The position numbers and the translations under genes are program-made. The notes under the pieces are model-generated. The model did no database searches. It saw nothing but the letters and a program-made list of their open reading frames with translations, and was not told where the DNA came from. 36,881 nt of DNA, from contig JAAZJE010000012.1 of the NCBI GenBank assembly GCA_012800515.1, positions 1 to 36,881 of the forward strand, written 5' to 3'. Positions 1 through 9,415 of this stretch are shown here, one piece after another. Source of the DNA: Clostridiaceae bacterium. GTDB taxonomy: Bacteria > Bacillota > Clostridia > Saccharofermentanales > Fastidiosipilaceae. Within the stretch, counting starts at the first letter, position 1; the number at the start of each line of letters is the position of its first letter.

Positions 1-11
1 CAAAGGAGCTT

Positions 12-332
12 CTTAAATAAAAACGCCCTCGACAGAAATACCATCTCTGTCAAGGACGAATAGGTGCGATTTTTGTTCGACACTATCCGCGGTGCCACCT
101 TGGTTCACAGTATGACCTGTGCGCTCAGCAGGATACCAACATATCCCGGGCAACTGACGTATGCCCCCACGTTGCAGAATACTCCGGGATATTCCCGTTT
201 GACTGCACCCTCAGCGGTCCATTTGACAACTTGTTTCTTGCCTGACTCTCAGCAGCGCAGGCTCTCTGTGAAGGCATCATTGCCGTTATTTCCGCCTCAA
301 CGGTTTGTGTATTAAGTTAGTTCCAGAGTTTA
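12..332 (-). promoter_or_regulatory. T-box riboswitch leader, apparent Trp specifier (TGG at 219-221); regulated gene lies off the left edge
   Basis: Minus strand reads AAGGTGGCACCGCGG (T-box core, about 87-101), followed by a terminator hairpin CGTCCTTGACAGA...TCTGTCGAGGGCG (24-58) and a T-run. Upstream AGAGAGCC and ATGGACCGCTGAG match stem I/specifier-loop features. Promoter TTGACA-N17-TAAACT lies at 355-327. Confidence 0.88.
16..58 (-). terminator. Intrinsic terminator of the T-box leader
   Basis: Long hairpin followed by GTTTTTATT on the minus strand, directly after the T-box core. Confidence 0.85.
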
Positions 333-355
333 GCACTGCATTTCTCGGTTGTCAA
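327..355 (-). promoter_or_regulatory. Sigma-A type promoter for the T-box transcript
   Basis: Minus strand TTGACA (355-350), 17 nt spacer, TAAACT (332-327). Confidence 0.7.
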
Positions 356-422
356 ATTGCGGGTTTCAACGCCTTCGCGCTCAATTTGACTGAGGTACTA
401 CGGTTGTTTTTGAACACAAAGT

Positions 423-2018
423 TCATGATATGTTGTGGAGAATGATTTTCCCCGGGGTTAAACCGGAAAACCGCTTCTCATGCCAAACTACTTCTCCATT
501 TACAATAACGTAATCTAATCCGTCTGTTAATGCACAAGGATTGCTAAACGTTGCATTATCAAAAAAAGAACCCCAGTCGATTATTAAGATATCCGCGTCA
601 TATCCGCATCTAATAAAACCCTTAGATTTGAACCCTAATCGGCACGCGGGTAAACCTGTCATTTTATGAATCATCTTTTCAAGAGACAATAACTTGTTTT
701 CTCTCACATAGTAGTTGATAGCCCGAGGCATTGTTCCATAGGCACGTGGATGGCTTCTTTCATCAATTGCATAAGTTAAGCCATCCGTGCCGACAACTGT
801 ATTCTCATTCAAAATAACATCGAAAAGATTCTGCTGATTTAGGGTGTGAAAGGCTGCTAAACATTTACAGTTATTGATTATTAATGTGTCAAAGAATACA
901 TCCCAAGGATCCATTCCTCGAATGGTAGCGTGTTCAGCTATGGTTCTACCCTCTACTTCGGGTGTCGATGGCGCCATGGTGACTAGAATGCCATTCCATC
1001 CTCCTGAGTGCAGAAAAAAGTTTTCATATTGTGTATTTTCGTCTTCTATTTCGGATTTAATCTTCTTGCGGGTTGCACTGCTTTTTAATAGTTCAACTAG
1101 TGCTTCGGTTCCATTGTTAAAATACCAAGGGGGGATTACGGAGGAGAGTGATGTTTGATTCCAAAGGTAGGGATATTGATCACATGTCACGCAAACCCCT
1201 AATTCTGTTGCTTCATTTATGAGTCGGAGTGTCTCCCTTTGTAGTTTATGGTTTTGATATCCCATTACTTTGTGGTGGGAAATGCATACCGGTATATTAG
1301 CTTTACGTCCGATTTCTATCGCTTCTTGCACTGCCTCGACTACCATATTGGATTCATTCCGAATGTGAGAAGCATATATGCCACTAAAGGAAGCCGCAAC
1401 TTTCGCTAATTCGACCAATTCATTCGTATCCGCGTAACATCCGGGAGGGTATATCAATCCCGATGAGAGCCCGCCTGCTCCGCATTCCATTGCCTCTCGC
1501 AACAAATCTTTCATTTTTTCTAATTCTTCGTAAGTACACGCCCTCTTTTCAAAACCCATAACCGCTATGCGGAGAGCACTGTGTCCAACGAGAAGCTTAA
1601 CATTAGTTGTTTTAGGGACAGAAGAACAATAATCTAAAAAACGTTTGTAGCTCGACCAGTTAACCATGTCGTTAGGATAATCAGATGTTGCGATGGGGAA
1701 CATATTTTTCAAAAGTGGCAGCGTGCGAGGATTTGTTGGAGCGATTGATTGGCCACACTGACCGACCAATTCAGAAGTTATTCCCTGGGATGTTTTGCTA
1801 AGTCTTGTATAGTCTTTCCCAATCCTTAGATCGCCATGTGAGTGTGCATCAATAAACCCCGGACAGACAATTCTTCCCCTTGCATCTATTGTGCTTGAAG
1901 CGGATTCGTTTTCGGTAACGCATACAATTTTTCCTGACTTGACTCCAACACAACCAGGAAAAGGCGGTTCTCCCGTTCCATCAATGATTATGCCGTTAGT
2001 AATCAAAAGATCAAGCAC
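423..2018 (-). CDS. D-aminoacylase / N-acyl-D-amino-acid deacylase family amidohydrolase
   Basis: 531 aa; N-terminal LITNGIIIDGTG, metal motif GFIDAHSHGDL, VGQCGQSIAP, ASHIRNE, SHHK, GTDG. GTG start with AGGAGGT RBS. Confidence 0.87.
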   Translation of the reverse strand: MLDLLITNGIIIDGTGEPPFPGCVGVKSGKIVCVTENESASSTIDARGRIVCPGFIDAHSHGDLRIGKDYTRLSKTSQGITSELVGQCGQSIAPTNPRTLPLLKNMFPIATSDYPNDMVNWSSYKRFLDYCSSVPKTTNVKLLVGHSALRIAVMGFEKRACTYEELEKMKDLLREAMECGAGGLSSGLIYPPGCYADTNELVELAKVAASFSGIYASHIRNESNMVVEAVQEAIEIGRKANIPVCISHHKVMGYQNHKLQRETLRLINEATELGVCVTCDQYPYLWNQTSLSSVIPPWYFNNGTEALVELLKSSATRKKIKSEIEDENTQYENFFLHSGGWNGILVTMAPSTPEVEGRTIAEHATIRGMDPWDVFFDTLIINNCKCLAAFHTLNQQNLFDVILNENTVVGTDGLTYAIDERSHPRAYGTMPRAINYYVRENKLLSLEKMIHKMTGLPACRLGFKSKGFIRCGYDADILIIDWGSFFDNATFSNPCALTDGLDYVIVNGEVVWHEKRFSGLTPGKIILHNIS

Positions 2019-2053
2019 AACACACCTCCTACACGAAAATCGGTTAAATCTTT

Positions 2054-2136
<83 letters not shown>

Positions 2137-2175
2137 ATGACGAAAGGTATTGTAGCACAAACTACAGTTTTGCCA

Positions 2176-2197
2176 ACAGCGCCGGCACAGCGCCGGC
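2176..2197. repeat. Two exact tandem copies of an 11-bp unit ACAGCGCCGGC
   Basis: Direct reading: ACAGCGCCGGC ACAGCGCCGGC. GCCGGC is self-complementary, so a hairpin can form between the ABC gene and tRNA-Leu. Confidence 0.7.
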
Positions 2198-2257
2198 AAA
2201 TTAACCGCTCCTGAGAGCCGCAACCGTCCGTGCGCATCGTGCGTTCCGCCGCTACGG

Positions 2258-5056
2258 CTACTCCGCCCGCAACGCCGCCACCGGATCCTTGCGCGCCGCT
2301 TTGCGCGCCGGAATCAATCCGCTGATTACCGTCAGCACCAGGCTCAGCAGAATCAGAATGATCGCCCCCAATGGCGGTAAAATCGCGTTAACCGACGTGG
2401 TACCGGCCAGCGAATGAATCAACATATTGATCGGTGTCAAAAGCAGGAGCGTCACGCCGATGCCGATCAGTCCCGACATCAGGCCGATAATAAAGGTCTC
2501 GGCATTGAAGACCTGGGAGATATTCCCCTTCGACGCGCCGATCGCCCGCAAAATACCGATCTCCTTCGTGCGCTCCAGCACGGATATATACGTAATCACT
2601 CCGATCATAATCGAAGAAACCACCAACGATACCGCGACAAAGGCGATCAGGACGTAAGTGATAACGTTGACGATCGTTGTCACCGTAGACATGAGCAGGC
2701 CGACGTAATCCGTGTAAGTAACCCTGTTCTCCTCACTCTCGTCCTTGTTATACGCCTCAATCGCCGCCGCAACGCCGTCCTTATCTTCAAAGCTGTCGAC
2801 ATAAATGCTGATCGCCGTCGGCGCATCCCGGCTGATCACCCCGAAAGTCGAGAGATTGTCCTTCAGAGTTCCCGGCGAAACATAAGCCTCATACATGCCC
2901 AACCGTGCTTTCTCATCCAGTTGTCGCATGATTTGGTCGAACATCGCGATCAATTCAGCCTCCGTCCTTTGCGCCAATTCCCGGGCATAGGCCGGGTCTT
3001 TTGGCCGCGCTGACGACAGAACCTTCCGCGCCATCTTTGCTTTGTCGCTCATACCCAGCGACTTGATAAAGACGGTCAGATCTTCCAGCTTCATAGCGTT
3101 GGTTTCCGGCGCGAAGCTCAGACCGGTCAGCACATTTCGCCCCGGATCGGCCGCCTGCGCCAAAGCGACAGGACTGTTGTTATTGTAATTGATCAGATAA
3201 TCGGTCAACGCCTTGGTGTAGCCGACGACCGACGTAATAATATTCGTGTCCCGACTGTTGGCGCGAATTACGCCGCTGATCTTGAGCTGCAGTGCCTCGG
3301 CCATCATCCGTTCGACACTCTCCGTCTCATAGCCGATATGCGAGAAAGTTCCGTCGGTCTTCCGCTCGTACTCCGCCCCGGCCGGCACCACGTAAAACAC
3401 CTGCTCCAGCACCGCCGCATAGTCGAGCTTTCTCTGCTCAAGCTCCAGCTTCTCGCCGCTGTCGACCCGCGCCAGCAAATCGCGATACTCCGCCGTCGGC
3501 AGGAGCCCCAACTCATACAAACGATTCGTTGAAATCTCGTTCGTCTCATCGAGCACCAGCACCGCTTCGTCGTACTTTGTCGGCCACTCCCCCGCCAACA
3601 ACGAATAATTGTCCGATACCGCGCTACCGATCAGTTCCTCCCCCACTCCGGGGAGCAATTCCGAGAAATTGCCTCTGCTGAAGCCCGGCACCGCATCCAT
3701 ACCCGGCATTTCCGTGTCGTTGAAGTCGTGCTCTTCCCCGAACGAGCCGGTCGTGCGGAAATCCCGTCCGTCCGCATTCACCACCGTTCCATCCGGATCA
3801 TAACTGAAAACCGTGAACTTCGGCTTATAAGAATAGACTATTCCGTTCTGTCCGATATGTTTATGGATCTCCCGACTCGGATCATCCAAATATTTCTTAA
3901 ACGCCGTCAGATTATTCGTGCGGATACTCGAACTGAGCTGCGAAGTTATCAACAGACGCCGATCGTTCGTATAAACGCCGTCCAACTCGTGTCCGACCTC
4001 GGCGCGATCGAATCTCCTGCGTTGCAGGTCCATAATCTCCGACATATCAAAGGTCTCGGCCGAAATCGTAATCGGATAGGACGACATCGTCTCCTTTTGC
4101 ACATCGACAATGTAACTGTTCACTCCGTTCGACAAAGACAAAATCAAGGCGATGCCGATAATGCCGATGGAGCCGGCAAACGAAGTCAAAAACGTGCGCC
4201 CCTTCTTCGTCCGTAAATTATTGAAACTCAGAGTCAAAGCCGTCCAAAACGACATTGAGGTCTGCGCCTTGCGCTTAAATCTCCCGTCCGCTCGCAAAGC
4301 CCGATGTGCCGACTTCCCGCTTCTCCTCGCCTTCTTTGCGACTTCATCCGCCGCCGACGTCGCTTCGGCCACCACCGGCTCATAGGGATCCGTATCGCCG
4401 ATCACTTCGCCGTCGCGCAGACTGATCGTGCGAGTCGCGTACCTATCCGCCCACTCCCGATTATGCGTAACCATAACAACCAGGCGCTCTTTCGCCACTT
4501 CCTTCAGTAAATCCAGCACCTGCACGCCGGTCTCATAATCCAAGGCTCCCGTAGGCTCGTCCGCCAACAGAATATCCGGATTATTTACCAAGGCCCGGGC
4601 GATCGCCACGCGCTGCATCTGACCGCCGGACATCTGATTCGGCCGCTTATGAGCCTGATCGCGCAAGTCAACCGCCTCCAACGCCTCCAGCGCCCGCCGA
4701 CGACGTTCCGCCCGCGACACTCCGGACAGCGTCAGCGCCAACTCAACATTGGCCAGAATCGACTGATGCTGAATCAGATTGTAATTTTGAAAAACAAAAC
4801 CTATTGAGTGATTGCGATACGTATCCCAATCGCGATCGCGATAACGCTTCGTCGATACCCCGTTGATCAGCAGATCGCCGCTGTCGTAGCGATCCAGGCC
4901 GCCGATCACATTGAGCAATGTTGTCTTGCCGGAGCCGCTCGGCCCCAGCACCGCGACAAATTCATTTGCGCGCAGAGTCAGACTCACCCCGTTCAGGGCC
5001 GTCTGCACCAGATCCCCGGTGCGGTAGATCTTACTAATATTCACCAACTGTAACAT
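2258..5056 (-). CDS. ABC transporter, ATP-binding domain fused to FtsX/MacB-type permease
   Basis: 932 aa; Walker A GPSGSGKTTLLN, signature MSGGQMQRVAIARAL, Walker B ILLADEPTGALD; C-terminal LERTKEIGILRAIGASKGNISQVFNAE FtsX-family signature and terminal TM helices. Confidence 0.93.
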   Translation of the reverse strand: MLQLVNISKIYRTGDLVQTALNGVSLTLRANEFVAVLGPSGSGKTTLLNVIGGLDRYDSGDLLINGVSTKRYRDRDWDTYRNHSIGFVFQNYNLIQHQSILANVELALTLSGVSRAERRRRALEALEAVDLRDQAHKRPNQMSGGQMQRVAIARALVNNPDILLADEPTGALDYETGVQVLDLLKEVAKERLVVMVTHNREWADRYATRTISLRDGEVIGDTDPYEPVVAEATSAADEVAKKARRSGKSAHRALRADGRFKRKAQTSMSFWTALTLSFNNLRTKKGRTFLTSFAGSIGIIGIALILSLSNGVNSYIVDVQKETMSSYPITISAETFDMSEIMDLQRRRFDRAEVGHELDGVYTNDRRLLITSQLSSSIRTNNLTAFKKYLDDPSREIHKHIGQNGIVYSYKPKFTVFSYDPDGTVVNADGRDFRTTGSFGEEHDFNDTEMPGMDAVPGFSRGNFSELLPGVGEELIGSAVSDNYSLLAGEWPTKYDEAVLVLDETNEISTNRLYELGLLPTAEYRDLLARVDSGEKLELEQRKLDYAAVLEQVFYVVPAGAEYERKTDGTFSHIGYETESVERMMAEALQLKISGVIRANSRDTNIITSVVGYTKALTDYLINYNNNSPVALAQAADPGRNVLTGLSFAPETNAMKLEDLTVFIKSLGMSDKAKMARKVLSSARPKDPAYARELAQRTEAELIAMFDQIMRQLDEKARLGMYEAYVSPGTLKDNLSTFGVISRDAPTAISIYVDSFEDKDGVAAAIEAYNKDESEENRVTYTDYVGLLMSTVTTIVNVITYVLIAFVAVSLVVSSIMIGVITYISVLERTKEIGILRAIGASKGNISQVFNAETFIIGLMSGLIGIGVTLLLLTPINMLIHSLAGTTSVNAILPPLGAIILILLSLVLTVISGLIPARKAARKDPVAALRAE

Positions 5057-5058
5057 AA

Positions 5059-7503
5059 TTACTCCTGTTGTTCCGCTTCTTCAGTAAAGCGGGATTCCGC
5101 CTCCGCTCTGAACTCGGCATCACTCAGCATCTCGCCCAGAGAGGTGTAGCGCTCTGCCGCGTCCGGCGTCCTGATCGCCCGACCGATCGCCGAACGCTGC
5201 CCGACAAAATGTGCCTCGCGCTTGGCTCGGGTCAGCGCCGTGTAGAGCAGGTCACGCTTCAGCAGGACATAATGCCCGTCGAGCAGAACGATGATTACTG
5301 CGGCATATTCGCTGCCCTGCGCCTTATGCACCGTCGAGGCATAGGCTAATTGCAGGTCGACCGCGTCTTCGCTTCTGTAAATAAAAGAGACTCCGTCGAA
5401 TTTGACGATCATTCCGGCACCGTCCTCATCGGTAAAGCAACCGCTGACATAACCGATATCGCCGTTATTCAGATCGTATATCTCCCCTTTTGTATCGTTC
5501 CTTTGGCGATTACGCGTCTGCATCAGTTTGTCGCCCGGACGCCATTTCTGTCCGCCCAGCGTGACCTCGGTAGCGCCTCTGCGCGGCGGGTTCATCATCT
5601 CGCGCAGCATATGATTGAGCGCGAAAACTCCCGCCGCCGGTCGCGTCTCCACCCGCCCCTTATCGCCGCGTATCGGCACCAGTACCAACACCTCGTCCAG
5701 ACCGTATTTTTCGACCAGCCGCGGGTAGAGTTTTCTAATCAGATCCGCCGCTTCTTCGTTGTTAACGGCGGCATGATATTCGCAATTCGCGCCGAAGCGG
5801 ATATTCTCACCGATACTGACCCGCTCGGCATTGGCCGGAATCAGCGACTCCTCGTCCTGGCGGAAATTCCGCGACAGGTAGACGGTCGGCAAGACATCGG
5901 CACGGAGCATATCCGCCAACACATTCCCCGCCCCGATCGCCGGCAGCTGGCGCGGATCGCCGACCAGAACAACGCGGGTTCCGGGACGGATCTCACTCAG
6001 CAGAAGCGCCGCCAACACGGTATTGATCATCGAGACCTCATCGACGATGACCAAGTCGTAGTCACCGAGCCGGTACTCCTCCCCGGCGGCAACCGTCTCA
6101 TACAGCTCGCGACTCACTCCCGTTCGGGCAATCCGTTCGAGACCCGGCAATTCCTGAATACGCTGCACCTCGAGATTAATCACCGCTCCCTCTTCGCGGT
6201 AAAGCAACTCGGAAGGCGAATCGGGCAGGTTCAAAATGCCTAAGGCGCGGTGTATCGTCTGTGCCGGATAGCCGGTTTGATCCGCCATGCGTCGGGCGGC
6301 GCGACCGGTCGGCGCGCAGAGTAGCGCCTGCTTAGGTGCCAGAGCCGCAATAAGTAGCTTAAGGGCTGTGGTCTTACCGCTACCCGCTCCGCCGGTCAGG
6401 ATCAGGAAGGGCGACTTATTCAACATCTCGGCCGCGGCAATCTGCTCCGCACTGGGTTCAACGCCCAAAGAACGTGCCGCCGCATCCAGATCCGCTCGCC
6501 ACTTAGTCGCGGGTCGGCTCTCGACCTCGGCCGCGGACAGCTTAATAAGCACATCCGCCAGAGACAACTCAAAACGCAACATCGAACGTTGATAACATCT
6601 GTCCGGCGGTAAATGGAGCATATACGAGCGGCGAATCAGCAGATCCAATATCTGCTTAATTCCATTATTGTATGGGTCGGGATAAGTCTCGCTTTGCAGA
6701 CGCTCGGACACCACTCGGGCGAGCAGTCTCTCCGGCGCGTAACAGTTGCCGTATTCCTGGCTACGTCGCATGTAATAATTGATTGCCGCCGCGATGCGCT
6801 TGGGATCCGATTCGGAAATTCCGTTCGCCCGGGCAATACGATCCGCGGTCGCAAAGCCGACTCCGATGCGCGCCTTCGTCAATTCATACGGATTCTCACT
6901 TATCACCTGCTGAGGATTATCAAAGGCGGCGGCGATCCGAACCGCCAGGCGCGGCGAGACCCCGTAAGGTGCCAAATTGCCGATTACCGATCGCAATTTG
7001 GACGTTTCGTTAAAGGTCACGCTTATCGCCTCAGCCTTTTTGCTCAGGCCGCGGATTTTCGCCAGCTTTTCCGGCTGTTCGGCAATTACTTCGTATGTTT
7101 TCTCACCGAAACGTTCGACAATCCGCTCGGCGGTTTTTATTCCCACGCCCTTGAAGAGTCCGGAACTTAAATAGGCAATCATCCCGGCGCGATTGTATGG
7201 TAGATTAATCAGGGCGCAATCCGACCGGAATGTCCAGCCGTATTGATTGGAGTGCCAGTTCCCGTGGTAATCGATCAGATGATTGGACTCGGGCAGATCG
7301 GTTCCCGATACTCTGAATTCGGAGATTCGCGCTCCGTCCGGCAGGGTAATTTCCGTCTCACTCTCAACGATCCAGACCGACCAGTCGCCGCGTCTGGTCA
7401 CACATTCCACCGGCCGGCCGCTGACCACTTCGCCGGTCTTGATTGCATATTCGCCCGACGTGCGTTCCGCGTCGGAAGGCGTTGTATATACGAACATTTT
7501 CAC
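5059..7503 (-). CDS. recD2: RecD2-type ATP-dependent DNA helicase (SF1B)
   Basis: 814 aa; LTGGAGSGKTTALK, DYDLVIVDEVSMINT, GDPRQLPAIGAGNVL, SRNFRQDEESLI, ASTVHKAQGSEY, LLYTALTRAKRE; N-terminal HhH-like region as in RecD2. Confidence 0.95.
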   Translation of the reverse strand: MKMFVYTTPSDAERTSGEYAIKTGEVVSGRPVECVTRRGDWSVWIVESETEITLPDGARISEFRVSGTDLPESNHLIDYHGNWHSNQYGWTFRSDCALINLPYNRAGMIAYLSSGLFKGVGIKTAERIVERFGEKTYEVIAEQPEKLAKIRGLSKKAEAISVTFNETSKLRSVIGNLAPYGVSPRLAVRIAAAFDNPQQVISENPYELTKARIGVGFATADRIARANGISESDPKRIAAAINYYMRRSQEYGNCYAPERLLARVVSERLQSETYPDPYNNGIKQILDLLIRRSYMLHLPPDRCYQRSMLRFELSLADVLIKLSAAEVESRPATKWRADLDAAARSLGVEPSAEQIAAAEMLNKSPFLILTGGAGSGKTTALKLLIAALAPKQALLCAPTGRAARRMADQTGYPAQTIHRALGILNLPDSPSELLYREEGAVINLEVQRIQELPGLERIARTGVSRELYETVAAGEEYRLGDYDLVIVDEVSMINTVLAALLLSEIRPGTRVVLVGDPRQLPAIGAGNVLADMLRADVLPTVYLSRNFRQDEESLIPANAERVSIGENIRFGANCEYHAAVNNEEAADLIRKLYPRLVEKYGLDEVLVLVPIRGDKGRVETRPAAGVFALNHMLREMMNPPRRGATEVTLGGQKWRPGDKLMQTRNRQRNDTKGEIYDLNNGDIGYVSGCFTDEDGAGMIVKFDGVSFIYRSEDAVDLQLAYASTVHKAQGSEYAAVIIVLLDGHYVLLKRDLLYTALTRAKREAHFVGQRSAIGRAIRTPDAAERYTSLGEMLSDAEFRAEAESRFTEEAEQQE

Positions 7504-7588
7504 CCCTTTCCGCTAATTATACCAGCTTAGCCCCTACCACAAAGGCCATTTATATGGTAAATTATGTCTCCGTGAGGAGAATGTAATC

Positions 7589-8692
7589 TTGATTAGAATT
7601 AAATTTAGTAAATCCGTTCCGCCGCTGGCCGGTGTATTGGCCGTAGTGCTGTTTCTGCTCGCCCTAACCCTCATCGACGGTAGCAAAGTTAATCTCAATC
7701 CGGGGACTTCGCACGGACAACCAGAGATTTCCTCGCCCATATCTTCCCCGTCTCTGACAACATCACCGTCGCCCAAACCCACGTCTTCGCCGACACCGAC
7801 ACTATCTCCTTCTGATCCTTCGACATCGACAAGCACCGGCGAGAATACGCATACGTCCGGCGAATCCGACTCCTCATCCGAACCAGACCCGTCCGGCGAC
7901 CCCGCTTCGACGACAAACGCCCCTCCGCTGCCAACCTCCGACCCAATCCTCAGTCGCCCGATTAAAGAACGCTTTGCGGATCTCCACAACTATAACAATA
8001 AACAATTTGGATGGACGGTTTACCCGCAAATTAATCTGCCGAACAATCCGAATTTCTATAGTTCCGTCTCTCACAGTCCCGACCAAGAAAGTAAACGTCT
8101 CTATCTGACCTTCAATCTCGGCTACGACCACGACGACAATACCATCAAGATCCTCGACACGCTCAAGGCAAAAAAAGTTCCGGCAGCCTTTTTTATTGAC
8201 AGCTTCTTCACCCGGAGATACCTCGAGCATTGCCAAAGAATACTCGACGACAACCACATTATCGCTAACCATACCATCCTACACAACAACCAGGTCACCT
8301 TCTTACAGCAGGGAAATCTCGACAGGGTCATCACCGAAGCGATCCGATTGGACGAGCTTTTCTTGGAGACATACGGCAAACCGATGACAAAAATGATCCG
8401 TCCCCCGTCCGGAGAATGGAGTCAACGCCTGCTGGAGGTCTATCGTCGTCTGGGTTATGCCACAGTCATGTACAGCGTAGCTTATACCGACTGGGATGTT
8501 AATAACCAGCCCGATCCCGCAGAGTCTCTCGAAGACCTCATGGAACAAATTCATCCCGGAGCAATTATTCTTCTCCACCCGATGGGAAGCACTAATGTGA
8601 CCATCATGGGCGACTTCATCGACCGTTGCCGCGCGGAAAGATATGAATTCCTGTCGCTGACAGAGATCCCCGGACTGGTCTACGAACACTGA
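7589..8692 (+). CDS. PdaA-like polysaccharide deacetylase (CE4) with Ser/Thr/Pro-rich linker; catalytic-base Asp replaced by Asn
   Basis: 367 aa; N-terminal TM, low-complexity S/T/P linker, then LTFNLGYDHDD (PdaA: TFDNGYE), ANHTILH, IRPPSGEWS, ILLHPM. TTG start with GAGGAGA RBS. Confidence 0.87.
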   Translation: MIRIKFSKSVPPLAGVLAVVLFLLALTLIDGSKVNLNPGTSHGQPEISSPISSPSLTTSPSPKPTSSPTPTLSPSDPSTSTSTGENTHTSGESDSSSEPDPSGDPASTTNAPPLPTSDPILSRPIKERFADLHNYNNKQFGWTVYPQINLPNNPNFYSSVSHSPDQESKRLYLTFNLGYDHDDNTIKILDTLKAKKVPAAFFIDSFFTRRYLEHCQRILDDNHIIANHTILHNNQVTFLQQGNLDRVITEAIRLDELFLETYGKPMTKMIRPPSGEWSQRLLEVYRRLGYATVMYSVAYTDWDVNNQPDPAESLEDLMEQIHPGAIILLHPMGSTNVTIMGDFIDRCRAERYEFLSLTEIPGLVYEH

Positions 8693-8808
8693 TTTAATGC
8701 AACCGCTCGTCCGGCACGATACGTGATTGATGCGACACCCGTTTAACGCAGCGACAATGGATTGTGCTACAATGAACGACGAAGATTTTGCTAAGGATTG
8801 GTGATCGG

Positions 8809-9405
8809 ATGCACTATTATCGCCTCAACATTGCCGGATTGACCCGGTACCTGCCCATCTTGCCGATTTCCCCGGAACTGGCCATTGCCGGCTTCGTTAT
8901 TTTAGGTGACACGAAATTGGTCTGTGCGGTTGCGCCGCTTTTGGCCGAACAATTGCCCGAGACCGACTTTCTGCTAACCGCCGAAACCAAAGGGATACCT
9001 TTGATTCAGGAAATGGCGCGTTATATGAATCTGTCGCGTTATATGGTGGCACGCAAAAACGTCAAACTCTATATGACCGACCCGATTTCCACATCGGTCA
9101 AATCGATTTCCACCGCCGCACGGCAAACGCTCTACCTCGATCGCCACGATGCCGAGCGCATGCGCGGGAAACGCGTGGCTATTGTTGATGACGTAATCTC
9201 GACCGGCGATTCGCTGGACGCGCTCGAGACCCTGGTGCGTCAGGCCGGCGGCGAGGTTGTCGCTCGCGCCTGCATCCTGGCCGAAGGCGACGCAATCGAT
9301 CGCCCCGATCTCGTCTATCTTCAGGAGTTGCCGCTGATCCCCCTCCCCGTTCAGGTCGCCGACCCGATAGTTGAACTCAGTGTCATGGATACACTGGAGA
9401 TCTGA
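8809..9405 (+). CDS. Adenine/xanthine-type phosphoribosyltransferase family protein
   Basis: PRPP-binding motif RVAIVDDVISTGDSL; TAETKGIPL. ORF extends to 8788, but ATG at 8809 (MHYYRLN) is the likely start. Confidence 0.85.
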   Translation: MHYYRLNIAGLTRYLPILPISPELAIAGFVILGDTKLVCAVAPLLAEQLPETDFLLTAETKGIPLIQEMARYMNLSRYMVARKNVKLYMTDPISTSVKSISTAARQTLYLDRHDAERMRGKRVAIVDDVISTGDSLDALETLVRQAGGEVVARACILAEGDAIDRPDLVYLQELPLIPLPVQVADPIVELSVMDTLEI

Positions 9406-9415
9406 TACCTCCGAC

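Noticed and set aside
64-315. 83-aa plus-strand ORF
   Set aside because: Lies entirely antisense to the T-box leader; no coding character or RBS.
5350-6243. 297-aa plus-strand ORF antisense to recD2
   Set aside because: Antisense shadow of a confident helicase gene; Arg/His/Gln-rich translation typical of spurious frames.
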